DNA from: Euphorbia lathyris
Lineage: Eukaryota; Streptophyta; Magnoliopsida; Malpighiales; Euphorbiaceae
Reading direction: 5' to 3'
DNA: 64,000 bases
NCBI RefSeq assembly: GCF_963576675.1
Contig: NC_088910.1
Location: 106,110,807-106,174,806, forward strand
Below are positions 1-11,632 of this stretch, one piece after another. The first letter of the stretch is position 1; each line of letters begins with the position of its first letter. The notes beneath the pieces are model-generated. The model was not told the DNA's origin, made no database searches, and saw only the letters and a program-made list of their open reading frames with translations. Made by a program: the position numbers and the translations under genes.

Positions 1-212
1 TATATATATCCCTGCGTTATTGTATTAAACTGATAAATAAATTAATAGTAATAGGAATTAGCAAGAAAAGGCAGTGGTTTACCCACCAGAACAGTTTAAA
101 CATCCATCAAAAGTCAGAATCTTTATCAAAAAAGGCACGCAAAGTTCGAATCTTCTCTAACTTTCACCTGATTTTCTTCTCTTGATCCTATCGAATCTTA
201 GTTTTCTTTCCT

Positions 213-220
213 TATAAAAA
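213..220 (+). promoter_or_regulatory. TATA box of the metalloproteinase gene
   Basis: The sequence TATAAAAA lies about 75 bases before the ATG at 295, in an AT-rich leader. The spacing is usual for a plant TATA box with a short 5' UTR. No other promoter element is claimed. Confidence 0.5.
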
Positions 221-294
221 ATCCCCTAATAACCCACTTAATTAAATTCTCCAAAACGACCACTTAAACATTAACATAACAAAAGACATTTGCT

Positions 295-1410
295 ATGTTC
301 CAGTTTTTCCGTTATTTCTGTTTCCTCTTCATCTCCATCCTTGTCCTTTCCCGCCTTTCTTCTCCCGCCAGACTCATACCCCAACCCAACTCTATAACTG
401 TCATAACCACCAATATTACCCGAAACTCCACGAATTCCGCTCGTAACACCACGTGGAACGATTTCATTCGCTTCCTTGACGCCGGCAAAGGCACTCAAGT
501 AACCGGCATGTCTGAGCTCAAAAAATACTTCAGCCGTTTCGGCTACCTCAACCCAATTCCGACCAAAACTAATTTCACCGATATTTTCGATAACGAATTC
601 GAGTCCGCACTTATTAATTACCAAAACAATCTCGGTTTACCGGTAACCGGAAATCTCGACTCCGATACTATCTCTTCAATCATGTCGCCGAGATGCGGAG
701 TCAGCGACGAATTACACTCAACAAAAATACACCTAACCAAACACTACTCCTATTTCTACGGAAAGCCACGGTGGGTCAAGGGGTCACCGATGACACTAAC
801 ATACGCGTTTTCGCCGGAGAATATGATTGACTACATAAATCCAGACGACATAAGAATCGTCTTCAACCGCGCTTTTTCACGGTGGGCGAAGGTGATTCCG
901 GTGAGTTTCAGAGAAGTAGACGATTACGAATCGGCGGATGTTAAAATCGGGTGGTTCCGGCACGATCACGGCGACGGGGAAGCGTTTGATGGTGTGTTGG
1001 GGGTTTTAGCCCATGCTTTTTCACCAGAGAATGGGAGGTTTCATTTAGATGAAGCGGAGACGTGGGCCGTTGATTTCGATAAGGTGAAATCAAAGGTGGC
1101 CGTTGATTTGGAATCGGTGGCGACACATGAAATAGGACACGTGCTTGGATTGGCACATTCTTCGGTTAGAGAAGCAGTTATGTATCCGAGTTTGAGTCCA
1201 AGGAGTAAGAAAGTTGAGCTGAGGATTGATGACGTGGAGGGTGTTCAAGCTTTGTATGGGTCAAATCCGAATTTTAAGTTTAGTTCTTTGTTGGAAGCTG
1301 AAAATTCTTCTAATTTGGGGACTTGTTTGAAAAGTAGAACATCAAAGTGGACCGTATGTTTTTTAATGGCGGCTTTGGTGTGGTTCCTGGGTTCATTATC
1401 ACACTTTTAA
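295..1410 (+). CDS. Matrix metalloproteinase (matrixin, M10A), probably GPI-anchored
   Basis: An intronless 371-residue zinc endopeptidase of the plant MMP family, expected to act outside the cell or at the plasma membrane. Residues 1-25 form a hydrophobic signal peptide. A peptidoglycan-binding-like propeptide follows (about 55-130), ending in the cysteine switch PRCGVSD at 132-138, whose Cys keeps the zymogen inactive. The catalytic domain runs from about 155 to 322. It has structural-zinc residues around H223-D227, the zinc site HEIGHVLGLAH at 278-288 with catalytic Glu279, and the Met-turn VMYPS at 295-299. There is no hemopexin domain, as is normal in plants. The last 19 residues are hydrophobic after a small polar stretch, which fits a GPI-attachment signal. 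Length and domain order match intact family members and no defect is visible. The ATG opens directly onto the signal peptide and has a TATA box upstream. Physiological substrates cannot be told from sequence. Confidence 0.95.
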   Translation: MFQFFRYFCFLFISILVLSRLSSPARLIPQPNSITVITTNITRNSTNSARNTTWNDFIRFLDAGKGTQVTGMSELKKYFSRFGYLNPIPTKTNFTDIFDNEFESALINYQNNLGLPVTGNLDSDTISSIMSPRCGVSDELHSTKIHLTKHYSYFYGKPRWVKGSPMTLTYAFSPENMIDYINPDDIRIVFNRAFSRWAKVIPVSFREVDDYESADVKIGWFRHDHGDGEAFDGVLGVLAHAFSPENGRFHLDEAETWAVDFDKVKSKVAVDLESVATHEIGHVLGLAHSSVREAVMYPSLSPRSKKVELRIDDVEGVQALYGSNPNFKFSSLLEAENSSNLGTCLKSRTSKWTVCFLMAALVWFLGSLSHF

Positions 1411-1662
1411 TTTGTAATTATACATCATTTTTAGGGGTTTTTTTTCTAATTTTAATTGAGTTGATAGTGATTAGTGAAACAAATTCATCATCATGTTTAT
1501 AGGATAGGAAAAGAAATATTTTTTCAGTCTTTTCAGAAAAATGTAATTTTTTTTTTTTTTTATCTATAAGTTGAATTTTAAACTCGGGAGATATTTAAAG
1601 GTAGTGGTGAGTTCAGACAAATAAATATATTTTTTATATGATTAAATAATAACGTAATTAAT
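1411..1662. other. 3' flank of the metalloproteinase gene
   Basis: AT-rich DNA with poly-T runs; it probably holds the 3' UTR and polyadenylation region. I see no gene in it. Confidence 0.4.
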
Positions 1663-1663
1663 T

Positions 1664-1795
1664 AAGGTTTACTTGAGTGATTAAATGTTCCAAGTCATTT
1701 AAGTTAGATTTCGAGTTTGAATTCTAACGTATGTAGCAAACTTTAATTGGAAGATGATCATCTAAAAGGTGTCTGACGAGCATCCAACCACAAAC
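1664..1795 (+). repeat. tRNA-derived SINE copy
   Basis: The segment is collinear with 12388-12535: a box-A-like head, a 'gagtttgaattc' box-B-like stretch, then 'aacgtatgtag' and 'ttttaattggaag'. Two dispersed copies with a tRNA-like head and a shared body fit a SINE family. The body here is diverged and ends next to a TA repeat. Confidence 0.5.
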
Positions 1796-1817
1796 TATAT
1801 ATATATATATATATATA
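1796..1817. repeat. (TA)n microsatellite
   Basis: Eleven TA units directly after the SINE copy. Confidence 0.9.
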
Positions 1818-1868
1818 GATATCAATAACATATATTTTCATTTAAAAGATTCTAATACCAAATTAATT

Positions 1869-2404
1869 GGGATAAGGTGCAAAAAATAATTAGGACCAAT
1901 TTTATTTCTAACGTATAAAATGGTGTAATTTTACCCTTAACGTTAGCAGTCAAAAGCAATTTTACCTATAACATTGACAAGTTGAGTCAATTGGAGAAAT
2001 AATTTATCAAATTGTCTACTCAGTTATGAATATTGTCATCTAAACTTCACATGCGCGTCATTTTATCATTCATTGGTAACAGATTACAAACATATAATTA
2101 AATGTGATTTTTTTTATAAAAAAAGTTTAAGAAATATATTGTATTTTGTACAAGTTGGAAAAAAAATATTCAAATATTTCACTAAATTTAGAAATATTAA
2201 TCTCCAATTCTATTATTAAATCACAAAAAATATAAAATCTTTTTTAGATTGGTGCATATAAAGAACAAAATATATTTGATTTATAATAATGTATGAATTT
2301 GACTCAAGTCACCAACGTTAATAAGGAAACAATTACACCATTTTACACGTTAAGAGTAAATTTGCCTATGCTTGTAAACGTTGCGGTGTTTTTGCATTTT
2401 TTTT
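1869..2404. mobile_element. MULE-like MITE
   Basis: A non-coding element flanked by an exact 11-bp direct repeat, CCAAATTAATT, at 1858-1868 and 2405-2415; MULE duplications are usually 9-11 bp. The ends are imperfect inverted repeats beginning GGGATAAGGTGCAAAAA on the left. Inside them TAAAATGGTGTAATT at 1916-1930 recurs in inverted orientation at 2331-2345. The open frame over part of it has no recognisable protein. Confidence 0.6.
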
Positions 2405-2415
2405 CCAAATTAATT

Positions 2416-2724
2416 AAACATTCTGACTATACTGCAATTATCGACAAATTTCAAAAATTTCTGTCAGTAATTACAATTTTTTTTTTAAATGGCCTGTCCT
2501 AAATGGAATTGATCGGACTCAAAAGAGAGAAAGGGAAGCTAACGTTCACCTTAGCTTGGCTCTATAAATATACAGTAAATTGTCTAATCCTAATGCCGAG
2601 AAATATAGAAAACATGGTGAAAAGTTTTCCTTTTCTCTCTTGCGTCTCTCTCTCACAAATGTAGTCGCTCTTAATTCGTGGATCAGTCGTTTCCTCTCTT
2701 GATTAAATTTAGTGCAGTTGAAGC
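2416..2724. other. Flank with a possible orphan promoter, left of S1
   Basis: TATAAATA at 2573-2580 is followed by a pyrimidine-rich leader-like stretch (about 2620-2700), and then the Sirevirus insertion. It resembles a plant core promoter and 5' UTR, but I find no matching coding region beyond the insertion at 36233. Chance resemblance is possible. Confidence 0.25.
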
Positions 2725-4047
2725 TATTGAAACACCTTTCCACATGATTTTGATTTGACAAAATTATTTAAGTAATGATAAAAATATTCTAAACATATTA
2801 AATTTAAATGCTTTGATTTATTACACTAATGTGTTTGTTCAATGTTGAGTTTTAATTGTTTACAAGACATTAAGATTAAAAAGCCCAAAGGCACTTAAAG
2901 TGGAAGTCAAGCCCAAGTCAACACATCAAGACCATTCGGCCCAAGAGTTCAAAACGAAGCCGTATCAAGCAAAACGACGACTCAACGAAAGAAGGATCGA
3001 GAAGCCTTCGAAGCAAAAGCTTCAAGTGGAAGCTGCTGAGTTGGACGACAATGCAGTCTGAACAGCGGCAGACAACGTTCAACTTCTAGACAAAGTATTT
3101 CTACTTTAGGAAAAGTTCAGAAGGCGCATGAAGCTGTCTCGTGGACTTTTCCTTAAATGTCGAAACATTCTGCCGTGGACTGACGAAGACAAAAGATGCA
3201 AGAATCCTATTGGCCAACGACGCTGAGAACGCCCAGAGTGACAACGACAGGAAGCCGTTTCCCTCCAACGGTTATTTCGAAATTCGAAATAACCAGGTGC
3301 CTCAAGTGTCACTATATAAAGGCCATCCATTTGCTTCAATCGATGCAGATCTTCAATTAGTCGAAACGCTGACCAAATTCATACTTGAAGTTTCTGTGAG
3401 AAAAGCAAAGCAAATACCTTACACCAATTCTTAATCTTTGTGTAAAAGTCTAGAGCGATTTCAATCATCTAAAGTGTCTTAGCAATCGTTGTTTAGGATA
3501 AACACTTTATCATTTCTAGAAGAATAGAAAGGAGAGGCTGAGTACTCGGTTATAGTACTCAGCGGTAGATATAGGAGTGAGTAGAGGTATAGAGGAAGGT
3601 ACTCTTGTTATACTCAGCTTCTATTTGTAAAAGGTTTCGTGCTTTACCTTTAAAGAGCTCAGTAGAGAATTGAAAAAGCTCGGAACGAGTTCCGGGGACT
3701 GGACGTAGGCGGAGAGGCCGAACCAGGATAAATCTGCTGAGTAATATCTTTCTAACCCTTAAACTCCTTTAATATATATTGCTTGCTATAAAACTGACTA
3801 AGTAAAGAACTCACGCTGAATTAAGTTTACTAAGAAGCTGAGTTCAGGAATAGACTCTAAGTGCTATTTCCTGACTCAAGTAAAGAAGCAGACTTATTCA
3901 CAAGTTGACTAAGCTTGTGTCTTGAAACTACTTAGTGACGCTGTGTAAACCTTTTCATAAGAAAAGAAGTCAGCCTTAACGGACAAAATTTTAAATAGTT
4001 CCTATCCCCCCCTTGGAACTAACTTCTCACATTATAAGGGACCAACA
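2725..4047 (+). repeat. S1 5' LTR
   Basis: Matches 34905-36227 end to end at equal length. The first two bases are TA rather than the canonical TG, probably a point change. It ends ACCAACA. TATATAAA at 3313-3320 is a likely promoter. A 25-nt palindrome centred on TTTCGAAATTCGAAA lies at 3270-3294 just upstream. CTGAGTAC and GTACTCAG form an 8-bp stem near 3538-3562. Small open frames within the LTR are not treated as genes. Confidence 0.93.
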
Positions 4048-4049
4048 AG

Positions 4050-4061
4050 TGGTATCAGAGC
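4050..4061 (+). promoter_or_regulatory. S1 primer-binding site (tRNA initiator Met)
   Basis: TGGTATCAGAGC begins two bases after the LTR end. This is the standard complement to the 3' end of plant initiator-Met tRNA. Confidence 0.93.
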
Positions 4062-4109
4062 TTAAAAGCTCACTGTGCAAGGTCTAACTACCTTGAGCTG
4101 ATCCCCACT

Positions 4110-5852
4110 ATGGCTGAGAACAACACTCGGTTTCTCCCAGGAAATCTGACAACTCAGATTTTACCTGAGGGTCTGTCCATAATTCGGCCTCCTCTATTCT
4201 TCGGGTCTAACTATACCTTTTGGAAGAATAGAATGAAAAATTTCATTCAGACAACAAATATGAGTGCATGGCTATCTATAGTCCAAGGCCCATTTGTTCC
4301 TGTTGAAACTATTGATGGCCAAACAGTTGTCAAAGCTGAGACTAGATGGACAGAGGATGATCTCAAGAAGCTACAAAATCATGCTTCGGCTATAAACATG
4401 CTTCACTGTGCTTTAGATGCTGCAGAATACAACAAGATTTCAGGTTGTGAGTCAGCGCAGGAGATTTGGAAGAAGCTGGAGGTCACCTATGAAGGAACCA
4501 ACAAGGTGAAGGAATCCAAGGTCAACCAGCACATGAGGCTGTACGAGCTGTTTGAAATGAATGATGATGAAGGAATCTCTGACATGAACGCAAGGTTCAC
4601 AAACATAATCAACGAGCTCAAGAGACTTGGAAAGATCTTCACTGAGGAAGAACAAGTCAAGAAGATTCTTAGGAGTCTTCCTAAAAGCTGGCAAGCAAAG
4701 AAAACTACTGTTGAGGAAGCTGAAGACTTAACCACCTACAAGTATGATGAACTTATTGGCTCACTGCTGACCCACGAGATGTCAATGAAGAACTTCGAGG
4801 TGAAGGAAAAGTCTGAAGACAAGAAGCAAAAGTCTCTTGTCATGAAAGCTGACTCCACTGATGGGAGCTCAACAGACGATGAAGAAATGGCTATGTTCAC
4901 TAGAAAGATGAAAAGGCTGTTCAGAAAGAATGACAAATATTCTAAGAAGCCTTACAAGAAGTTTGATAAGTACAAAGCTGAGTCCAGCGACAGCAAGTAC
5001 AAGAAGGACAACTCAAAGCCCATTACATGCTTTGAATATCATTAAACTGGCCATATCAAGTCAAGCTGTCCCACGATGAGGAAAGAAAGAAAGAACAACA
5101 AGAAGGCAATGGTGGCAACTTGGAGCGACAGTGATGAGTCTTCTTCATCAGAAGCTGATGCCACTGAGTCAGCAAAGATTTGTTTCATGGCTGACAAACT
5201 TGCTGAGCCATGTGTTTCTGAGCACGCTGGCCCCTCCATTGCATCTGACGATGAGGAACACTCAACTGAGGTATTATCACTACCCTTGCTCAGAAATGAA
5301 ATGGTTAATGCCCTGAGTGACCTCTACACACTTGTCAAAAAGTGTAATAAAAAGGTTAGAGCACTCAGCAGGCGATGTGACGAGGTTAAGGAGGTCAAAC
5401 TGAGTGACCTTCGATATATTCTCCAAGACACCTCAATTTTGCATAGTAATGTAGAAATTATACAAAAGTTTGTCTCTGAGGTCCAATCAGATTCTAAGAA
5501 ACTGAGAAAGGATGTCACATCAATTCAGAACCAACTTAAGGTTTCGAATAAAAGAAATATTCCTCTGAACACTGAGTATCGTAGTACTAGTCAGCAGAGA
5601 TGGAATCCTCAGTGGAATGTCCAGTGTGACTTCTGTGGGAAGAAAGGACACACCATAAAGGTGTGCTGGCACGCTCAGCACTGGGTTGCTGATCAGTCAG
5701 TGAGACATCCTAAACGGAAGGTCAGCTGTGACTTTTGTGGAAAGAATGGACATACTGTCCAAGTATGTCGTCATAAAATGAAATATGATGCTTTACCTGT
5801 TGAACCTAACAAGCAAGGACCCAAAAAGAATTGGGTACCTAAAAGCAACTAG
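4110..5852 (+). pseudogene. gag: S1 gag, interrupted by one stop
   Basis: Nucleocapsid/capsid polyprotein of the retrotransposon. The reading frame runs from ATG 4110 to TAG 5850-5852 (580 codons) with one internal TAA at 5043-5045. The N-terminal part is the copia-type gag domain (about residues 15-230). A charged Ser/Asp/Lys-rich linker precedes three zinc knuckles. The first is destroyed here: its second Cys is Tyr and the stop falls inside it. The other two are intact (CDFCGKKGHTIKVC and CDFCGKNGHTVQVC). Between the first and the later two lies a long region with coiled-coil character. A long Gag of this kind is typical of Sireviruses. The start matches that of the other copies. Confidence 0.9.
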
Positions 5853-5857
5853 CTATA

Positions 5858-7902
5858 TTGCAGGTAAGCCTGAGGTGTGTTGAGAAGTCAAAGATGTGGT
5901 ACATTGACAGTGCATGCTCGAGGCATATGACTGGTGATGAAACTCAGTTCATCACGTTTGTGCGTAAACGAGGAGGAAGTGTAAGTTTTGGAGACAACAA
6001 GAAGGGTAAGATAGTAGGGTCGCGAACCATTGGTGGTAATCCTACTATTGAGTCAGTCTCCCTAGTCAGCGGACTCAAATATAACTTACTCAGCGTAGCT
6101 CAGCTATGTGACAATGGGAGAAAAGTTATATTTGATGACACTGGATGTAAAATATTCGAGGGTAAAACAAATGAGTTAATCTTAACTGCCCCTCGTATTG
6201 ATAATGTCTTTATGCTGAACTTAGAAAAGAAGTTTTCAAAAACTGTATGCTTAGTGTCAAAGGAAGAAAATTCCTGGCTATGGCACATGAGACTTGGTCA
6301 TGTAAGCATGGACCTCCTGGCCAAATTAGCAAGAAAGCAATTGGTTGAGGGACTGCCAGAACTTAAGTTTGAAAAAGATCAATTATGCCACGCTTGCCAA
6401 GCTGGAAAACAAACCAAACAATCTTTTCATAGTAAAAACATTGTCTCAACTAAGCGTCCATTAGAGTTACTACACTTGGATCTCTTCGGTCCAGTCCAGC
6501 CGCTGAGCTTGGGTGGAAGAAGATTTTCCTTGGTCATTGTAGATGACTTTTCTCGGTACACTTGGATCATCTTGCTGAGTAGCAAGGATGAAACATTTGA
6601 GACGTTTTCAAATTTGGTAAGAAAACTTGAAAATGACAAAGACCTTAAGTTAGCTCACATCCGAAGTGATAATGGTGGAGAATTCAAGAACCAACGGTTT
6701 GTTGAATTCTGTGAAACCAACGGCATTGACCATAATTTTTCTGCTCCTAGAACGCCTCAACAAAATGGGGTTGTTAAAAGGAAAAACAGAACCTTGGTTA
6801 AAATAGCCAGGACAATTCTGAGTGAGCATAGGCTTCCAAAGTACTTTTGGGGAGAAGCTGTTAACACAGCGTGCTACATTCTTAATAGGGCTCTAGTTAG
6901 ACCTATATTAAAGAAGACCCCCTATGAACTTTGGAAAGGACGAAAGCCCAACATTGGATACTTTCGTGCCTTTGGTTGTAAATGTTTTATCTTGAATACC
7001 AAAGACAGCCTAGCTAAGTTCGACTCAAAAGCTGATGAAGCTATCTTTTTAGGCTACTCAACAAACAGCAAAGCATACAGAGTTTTCAATAAACGAACTC
7101 AGGTCTTAGTAGAGTCAGTACACGTTGAGTTCGATGAAACTAACCCTGCAGGAAGAGACATGCAGCTGACTGAGGATGATCCACACTCAACTTCCGCTGA
7201 CCAAGAAACAGCCGCTGAGTCATTGCCTCAAGGGCTGACCAAAGGTAAAAGTGAAACTCAAATTACTTTCACTGACCAAACTACACCTGCAGAGATTGTT
7301 GAAACACACAAGCACAAGACATCAATCTACCAAAGGAGATCAGGATACCAAGAGGTCACTCAGAGAGTGCCATTCTTGATGCCGCTGAGAACACCCTGAT
7401 GATGAGGAATCAACTCAGGAGATACCTCAGCAACGTAGCATTCGTCTCAATCCAGGAACCAAAGAATTTCGCTGAAGCTGAGTATGATGAATTCTGGATG
7501 AATGCAATGCAAGAATAACTTGATCAGTTCAGACGAAATGAAGTATGGGATCTAGTGCCAAAACCAAGAAGCCAGAAGACCATAGGAACAAGATGCGTCT
7601 TCCGCAACAAGCTGGATGAACAAGGAAACGTGGTCAGAAACAAAGCAAGACTTGTAGCTCAGGGCTATAGTCAACAAGAAGGTATTGACTACGGTGAGAC
7701 CTTTGCCCCAGTGGAAAGGCTAGAGGCTATTAGAATTTTATGTGCATATGCAAGCTATATGAACTTTAAACTGTTTCAAATGGATGTTAAGAGTGCATTC
7801 CTTAATGGAGTTATAAACGATGAAGTTTATGTTAATCAGCCTCCGGGGTTTGAGGATCCTAAATTCCCAAACCACGTTTATAAGCTCAAAAAGGCTCTGT
7901 AT
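5858..7902 (+). pseudogene. pol: S1 pol, 5' part (protease, integrase, start of reverse transcriptase)
   Basis: The frame is -1 relative to gag. It opens at 5843, has its first usable ATG at 5894, and begins with the aspartic protease (WYIDSACSRHM, active Asp-Ser-Ala). The GAG-pre-integrase zinc region (HMRLGHVSMDLL) and the integrase core with HLDLFGP and RSDNGGEF follow. The third catalytic residue, Glu in copy S2, is Lys here (codon 6776-6778), which should abolish integration. A one-base deletion near 7310 shifts the frame. The reverse-transcriptase N-terminus continues in another frame with a stop at 7516-7518. The coding sequence is cut at 7902 by the gypsy-type insertion and resumes at 29767. 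Confidence 0.92.
7898..7902. repeat. Target duplication of the gypsy-type element
   Basis: TGTAT here is repeated at 29767-29771, immediately outside the two ends of the inserted element, and the pol reading continues across it. Confidence 0.95.
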
Positions 7903-9529
7903 TGTCACACCTAACCCTAAACGACCTCAATCGGCATCGGGCGTGAAATAGAAAGATCATAATCAATACTTAGGAGTCTCCAATTTATCCAAATATCATT
8001 TTATTACAATTGTAATACCGAAGTTCTAACCATAATTCTAACAATAAGCAGCCAACTTCCAAACCTCGCCTAATCTGTCGGTAACCTTCTCTCTATCATG
8101 TACTTTCTCACCTAAAAACATTAAAACATTTAAAAAGGTGAGACAAAAATCTCAGTAAGAAACTATCAACCATAAAAACTAACTTTACTTAACATAGCTA
8201 CATATATACCTTTAGGAAGGGATTTAATTAAAACCTTATAAAATATACTCAAAACCAAAGTTCATATAATTTTATCAAACCAATTCATAATCAAAGAAAT
8301 GTTTTATCAAACCAAATCGTATTCAATCAAATGTAAAACCTTATATCAAAATCAATCATAACCGAAAACGTAATCCAAATGAACTTAAAACATTGTATCC
8401 ATCCTCGAGTTTCTCCCCTTAAGTATCAATCAATAACCACATATATAATCGAGACGTCTCTTAACATTGCCTATCCCATATGGTCTTACCCAACACTTCG
8501 CTGCCATACCCAATAGGTCTTAAGACTGTGTACACAGGTCATGTCCCTCACTGAACATGGTCTTCAAATATAAAACCACCGATCCGGATAACTCTCAATG
8601 GATATAAAATCATAAAATCATAATGTGCTCAAATATCCTTTCACAATCAAATTCCAAACTATTTCATAACCATAAATCATTTGGCTACAATTAGCCCTTT
8701 TGTATCATAATTCGTAATAAATCATCAAATTCATTTTGTTCAATATAGATATATATTGAAACCAAAAACATATATGTATATATGTAAATCAATCAAATTA
8801 AGCCTTAAATCAACATAATCAAGTAAAATCTGAAATTCACATAGAAGCATAGTCAATAGCTTCATTTGAACCATAATTTCACAATAAAAAGCAAAATCGT
8901 GAAAAACCCCAATTTACAAAATTCCTGTATAACCTTAAAATATCAATTTCTGAAAATTATTTGCTTATATATATATATATATATACCTGTATACATAAAA
9001 CTCAAAATATAGTTGATAGTTACTTACCTTGGCTACTAATTGTAGAAAATACACTCGATCGGTAAGCCGCTAAATTCTGTCTAAGACGTTTCCCCGCCAA
9101 ACACTTCCAAAACTCAAAAACTCTTTGGTTAGGACTTAGATCTATGCATAAGGATGCTATGTTTGAAATTTCGAGTGATTCGAACGGTCGAATCTCCGTA
9201 AATCAAAGAAACGGTGGAGAAACGGTTCAGAGAAAACTGATAAATCTAAAAGGAATAATAAAGAAAAGAAAAGGAAATCAAAATAGATAAGGATGGTGAT
9301 CATTGATTATCTACTGGAATATTTGAGAAAACTTTGGTTAATATCACGTTTGATCCTCCATCTTTCTATAATCTTTTAAAAATTATTCTAAACTTTTAAT
9401 TTATACTTGAAACAATCAAATTAACTCCAAATTTTTCCCATAACACCAAATAAAAATCACACATCTAATAATTATCATATATATTACTATCAAGGTATAA
9501 ATTTTAGAAATTTAGACACGGACGTGACA
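7903..9529 (-). repeat. 3' LTR of the gypsy-type element
   Basis: Aligns end to end with 28147-29766. Differences are scattered substitutions and a longer TA repeat near 8965-8986. Small open frames within it have no recognisable product. Confidence 0.93.
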
Positions 9530-9546
9530 ATTCTCCCCACCTTAAG
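9530..9546 (-). promoter_or_regulatory. Polypurine tract of the gypsy-type element
   Basis: On the minus strand this reads CTTAAGGTGGGGAGAAT, directly before the LTR start TGTCACGTCCG. This is where the plus-strand primer of gypsy elements lies. Confidence 0.8.
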
Positions 9547-11632
9547 AAATTTCGTCCTCGAAATTCACATTCTCTAATTTAAATTTTCTTCCTCAAATAA
9601 TCTCCAAGCTCGTGAAGTTATTTCTAATTATCAAGATTCCTCATAATCATTATAGGACCCCCTCCATTAATTTCATCATTTATCCATATCCACATCACTG
9701 TAACAATCATTTAAATATAACTCTTAATAACTCTAAACTTCAACCTAGTCAATTTCATCACCAATAAATCCACAATAAAACTTCAAATATCATATATTCA
9801 ATTTTATATGATATGATACACTTTATATTCGTATTTTCCTAACATACACCAAATCTCACTTTAATCACAATTGATTCCATCAATTGCATATATATCAAAT
9901 ATATTTCACCTATCTCCAAGTTCTACGCAGACTTCAAAAATATCACTTTTGAACCGCTAATAGGAATGATATTATATTTTTCTTAAACTTCAAATAATTC
10001 GAATCAGCATATAATCTGACTTCATCATAATAATAATACTTATATCTATAATTTTTCACTCCAATCATTATTTATAGTATAATCGTCAATCATTACACTA
10101 CAAGAAATATCACATTTTATGACGATATTTTTTTCTACGAACATAATTTCGTCACTAATAATCATTTAACCATAACAAATTTTTCATTTTGTCATTGTTT
10201 GTATTTGTTTCGTGACAATTTTTAACTATGTCTCCAATGATTTACTAGTTCGTCACTATTAAATACATTTTATGACAATAAGCAAAAAATCGTAACATAT
10301 AGTTTTGGAGGCAAAATTTAGTAGAATAAATTCGGATGGAAATATTTTTCGTAATGAAATAATAATAACTGGTGACGAAATTATCGTTATGGTTAGAAAT
10401 ACTTTTTCGTGACACTTTGTATTCGTGATAACTTAATTCGAACAAACGGTAACGAATTAGATTTTATTATATATTATTATCTTTTGTAATAGTATTTAAA
10501 TATCGTCATGTGTTTTTATATTATTATGACAATTTATGAATCATGATCAGTTTAATATTTACGGAAAATTTTTAATAGTTTAAAATTGAAAAAAAAAATA
10601 TTTATTTAATAAATAATTTTAATAAATGACGATTATTTTTTCATCATGAGAGACAATATGTTAACGAGGAAAGTAGTAGATCATAAAATAATTTGAAAAA
10701 TGTAACAAAAATAGTTGTTTTCATTTATTTATTGTATGTGACTGTATGTACACATTTTTTATTTAATTTAATATATTTATGATAATATGTAAATGGTCAT
10801 AAAAATAATATTAACTGATCACATTTTTATGTTTTAATAGAATATAATGTTTTTTATGATAATTTTTATTCTTCATAATATAATCATGAAAAATAACGAT
10901 TAACCAACGTCATTAACGTCATTTTTATTATTCTTGTGATGATTTAATATTTTGCCATATGTTTTATAATTTGGTCACTAAATTTTTATAGATGTGACAA
11001 TTATATTTAACTTTAACAATTTTATAATTGGATAAATAATTTACTAATCCCTACCTTTTTATATAACACACTATTTAGTCTCTTTATTTTGAAAAACACA
11101 TTATAAGATCCTTATGTTTTTTTAATATTAACCTTTTGGTCCTTTTGTTTTTTTTTTAGATTTTTAATCGAAGATGTCTTAGCTTTTAGAACAGCTATAG
11201 TACAATACAAAATGATCATGTTACTTTTTTATTTTTTGTCTGTCTATTTATATCAAATATAACTGTAAAAAATAGACAAATTGACCAAAGGGTTAATATT
11301 GATAAAAGATAAAGACTTTATAGTATGTTTTTTAAAATACGGAGACTAAACAATGTGTTAGGTAAAAAATGTGGGACTAACAAATTATTTACCTTTTAGA
11401 ATATCATGTATAATATTTTTATATTTCAAAGCTTTTATTATTAGTTCTTAAATTGATTGTTCATTTGCCAATAACTATTCTTTTTAGAACATTCATGTTT
11501 CTGGTCAGTTTTAAATAGTATATTTGCACTTAAACTAACTTCATATTTATATTTCTATATTTCAATGTTATTTTTTTTATCATAATATTACTTGAATTTT
11601 TTGTATTACTATTAATGCATATATAACATTTA

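Noticed and set aside
2293..2502. 69-codon frame beginning MNLTQVTNVNKE
   Set aside because: Part of it lies in a MITE inverted repeat; AT-rich and without a recognisable product.
3106..3434. Overlapping open frames on both strands in the S1 LTRs
   Set aside because: They overlap the promoter and the palindrome and have no domain; ordinary LTR sequence explains them.
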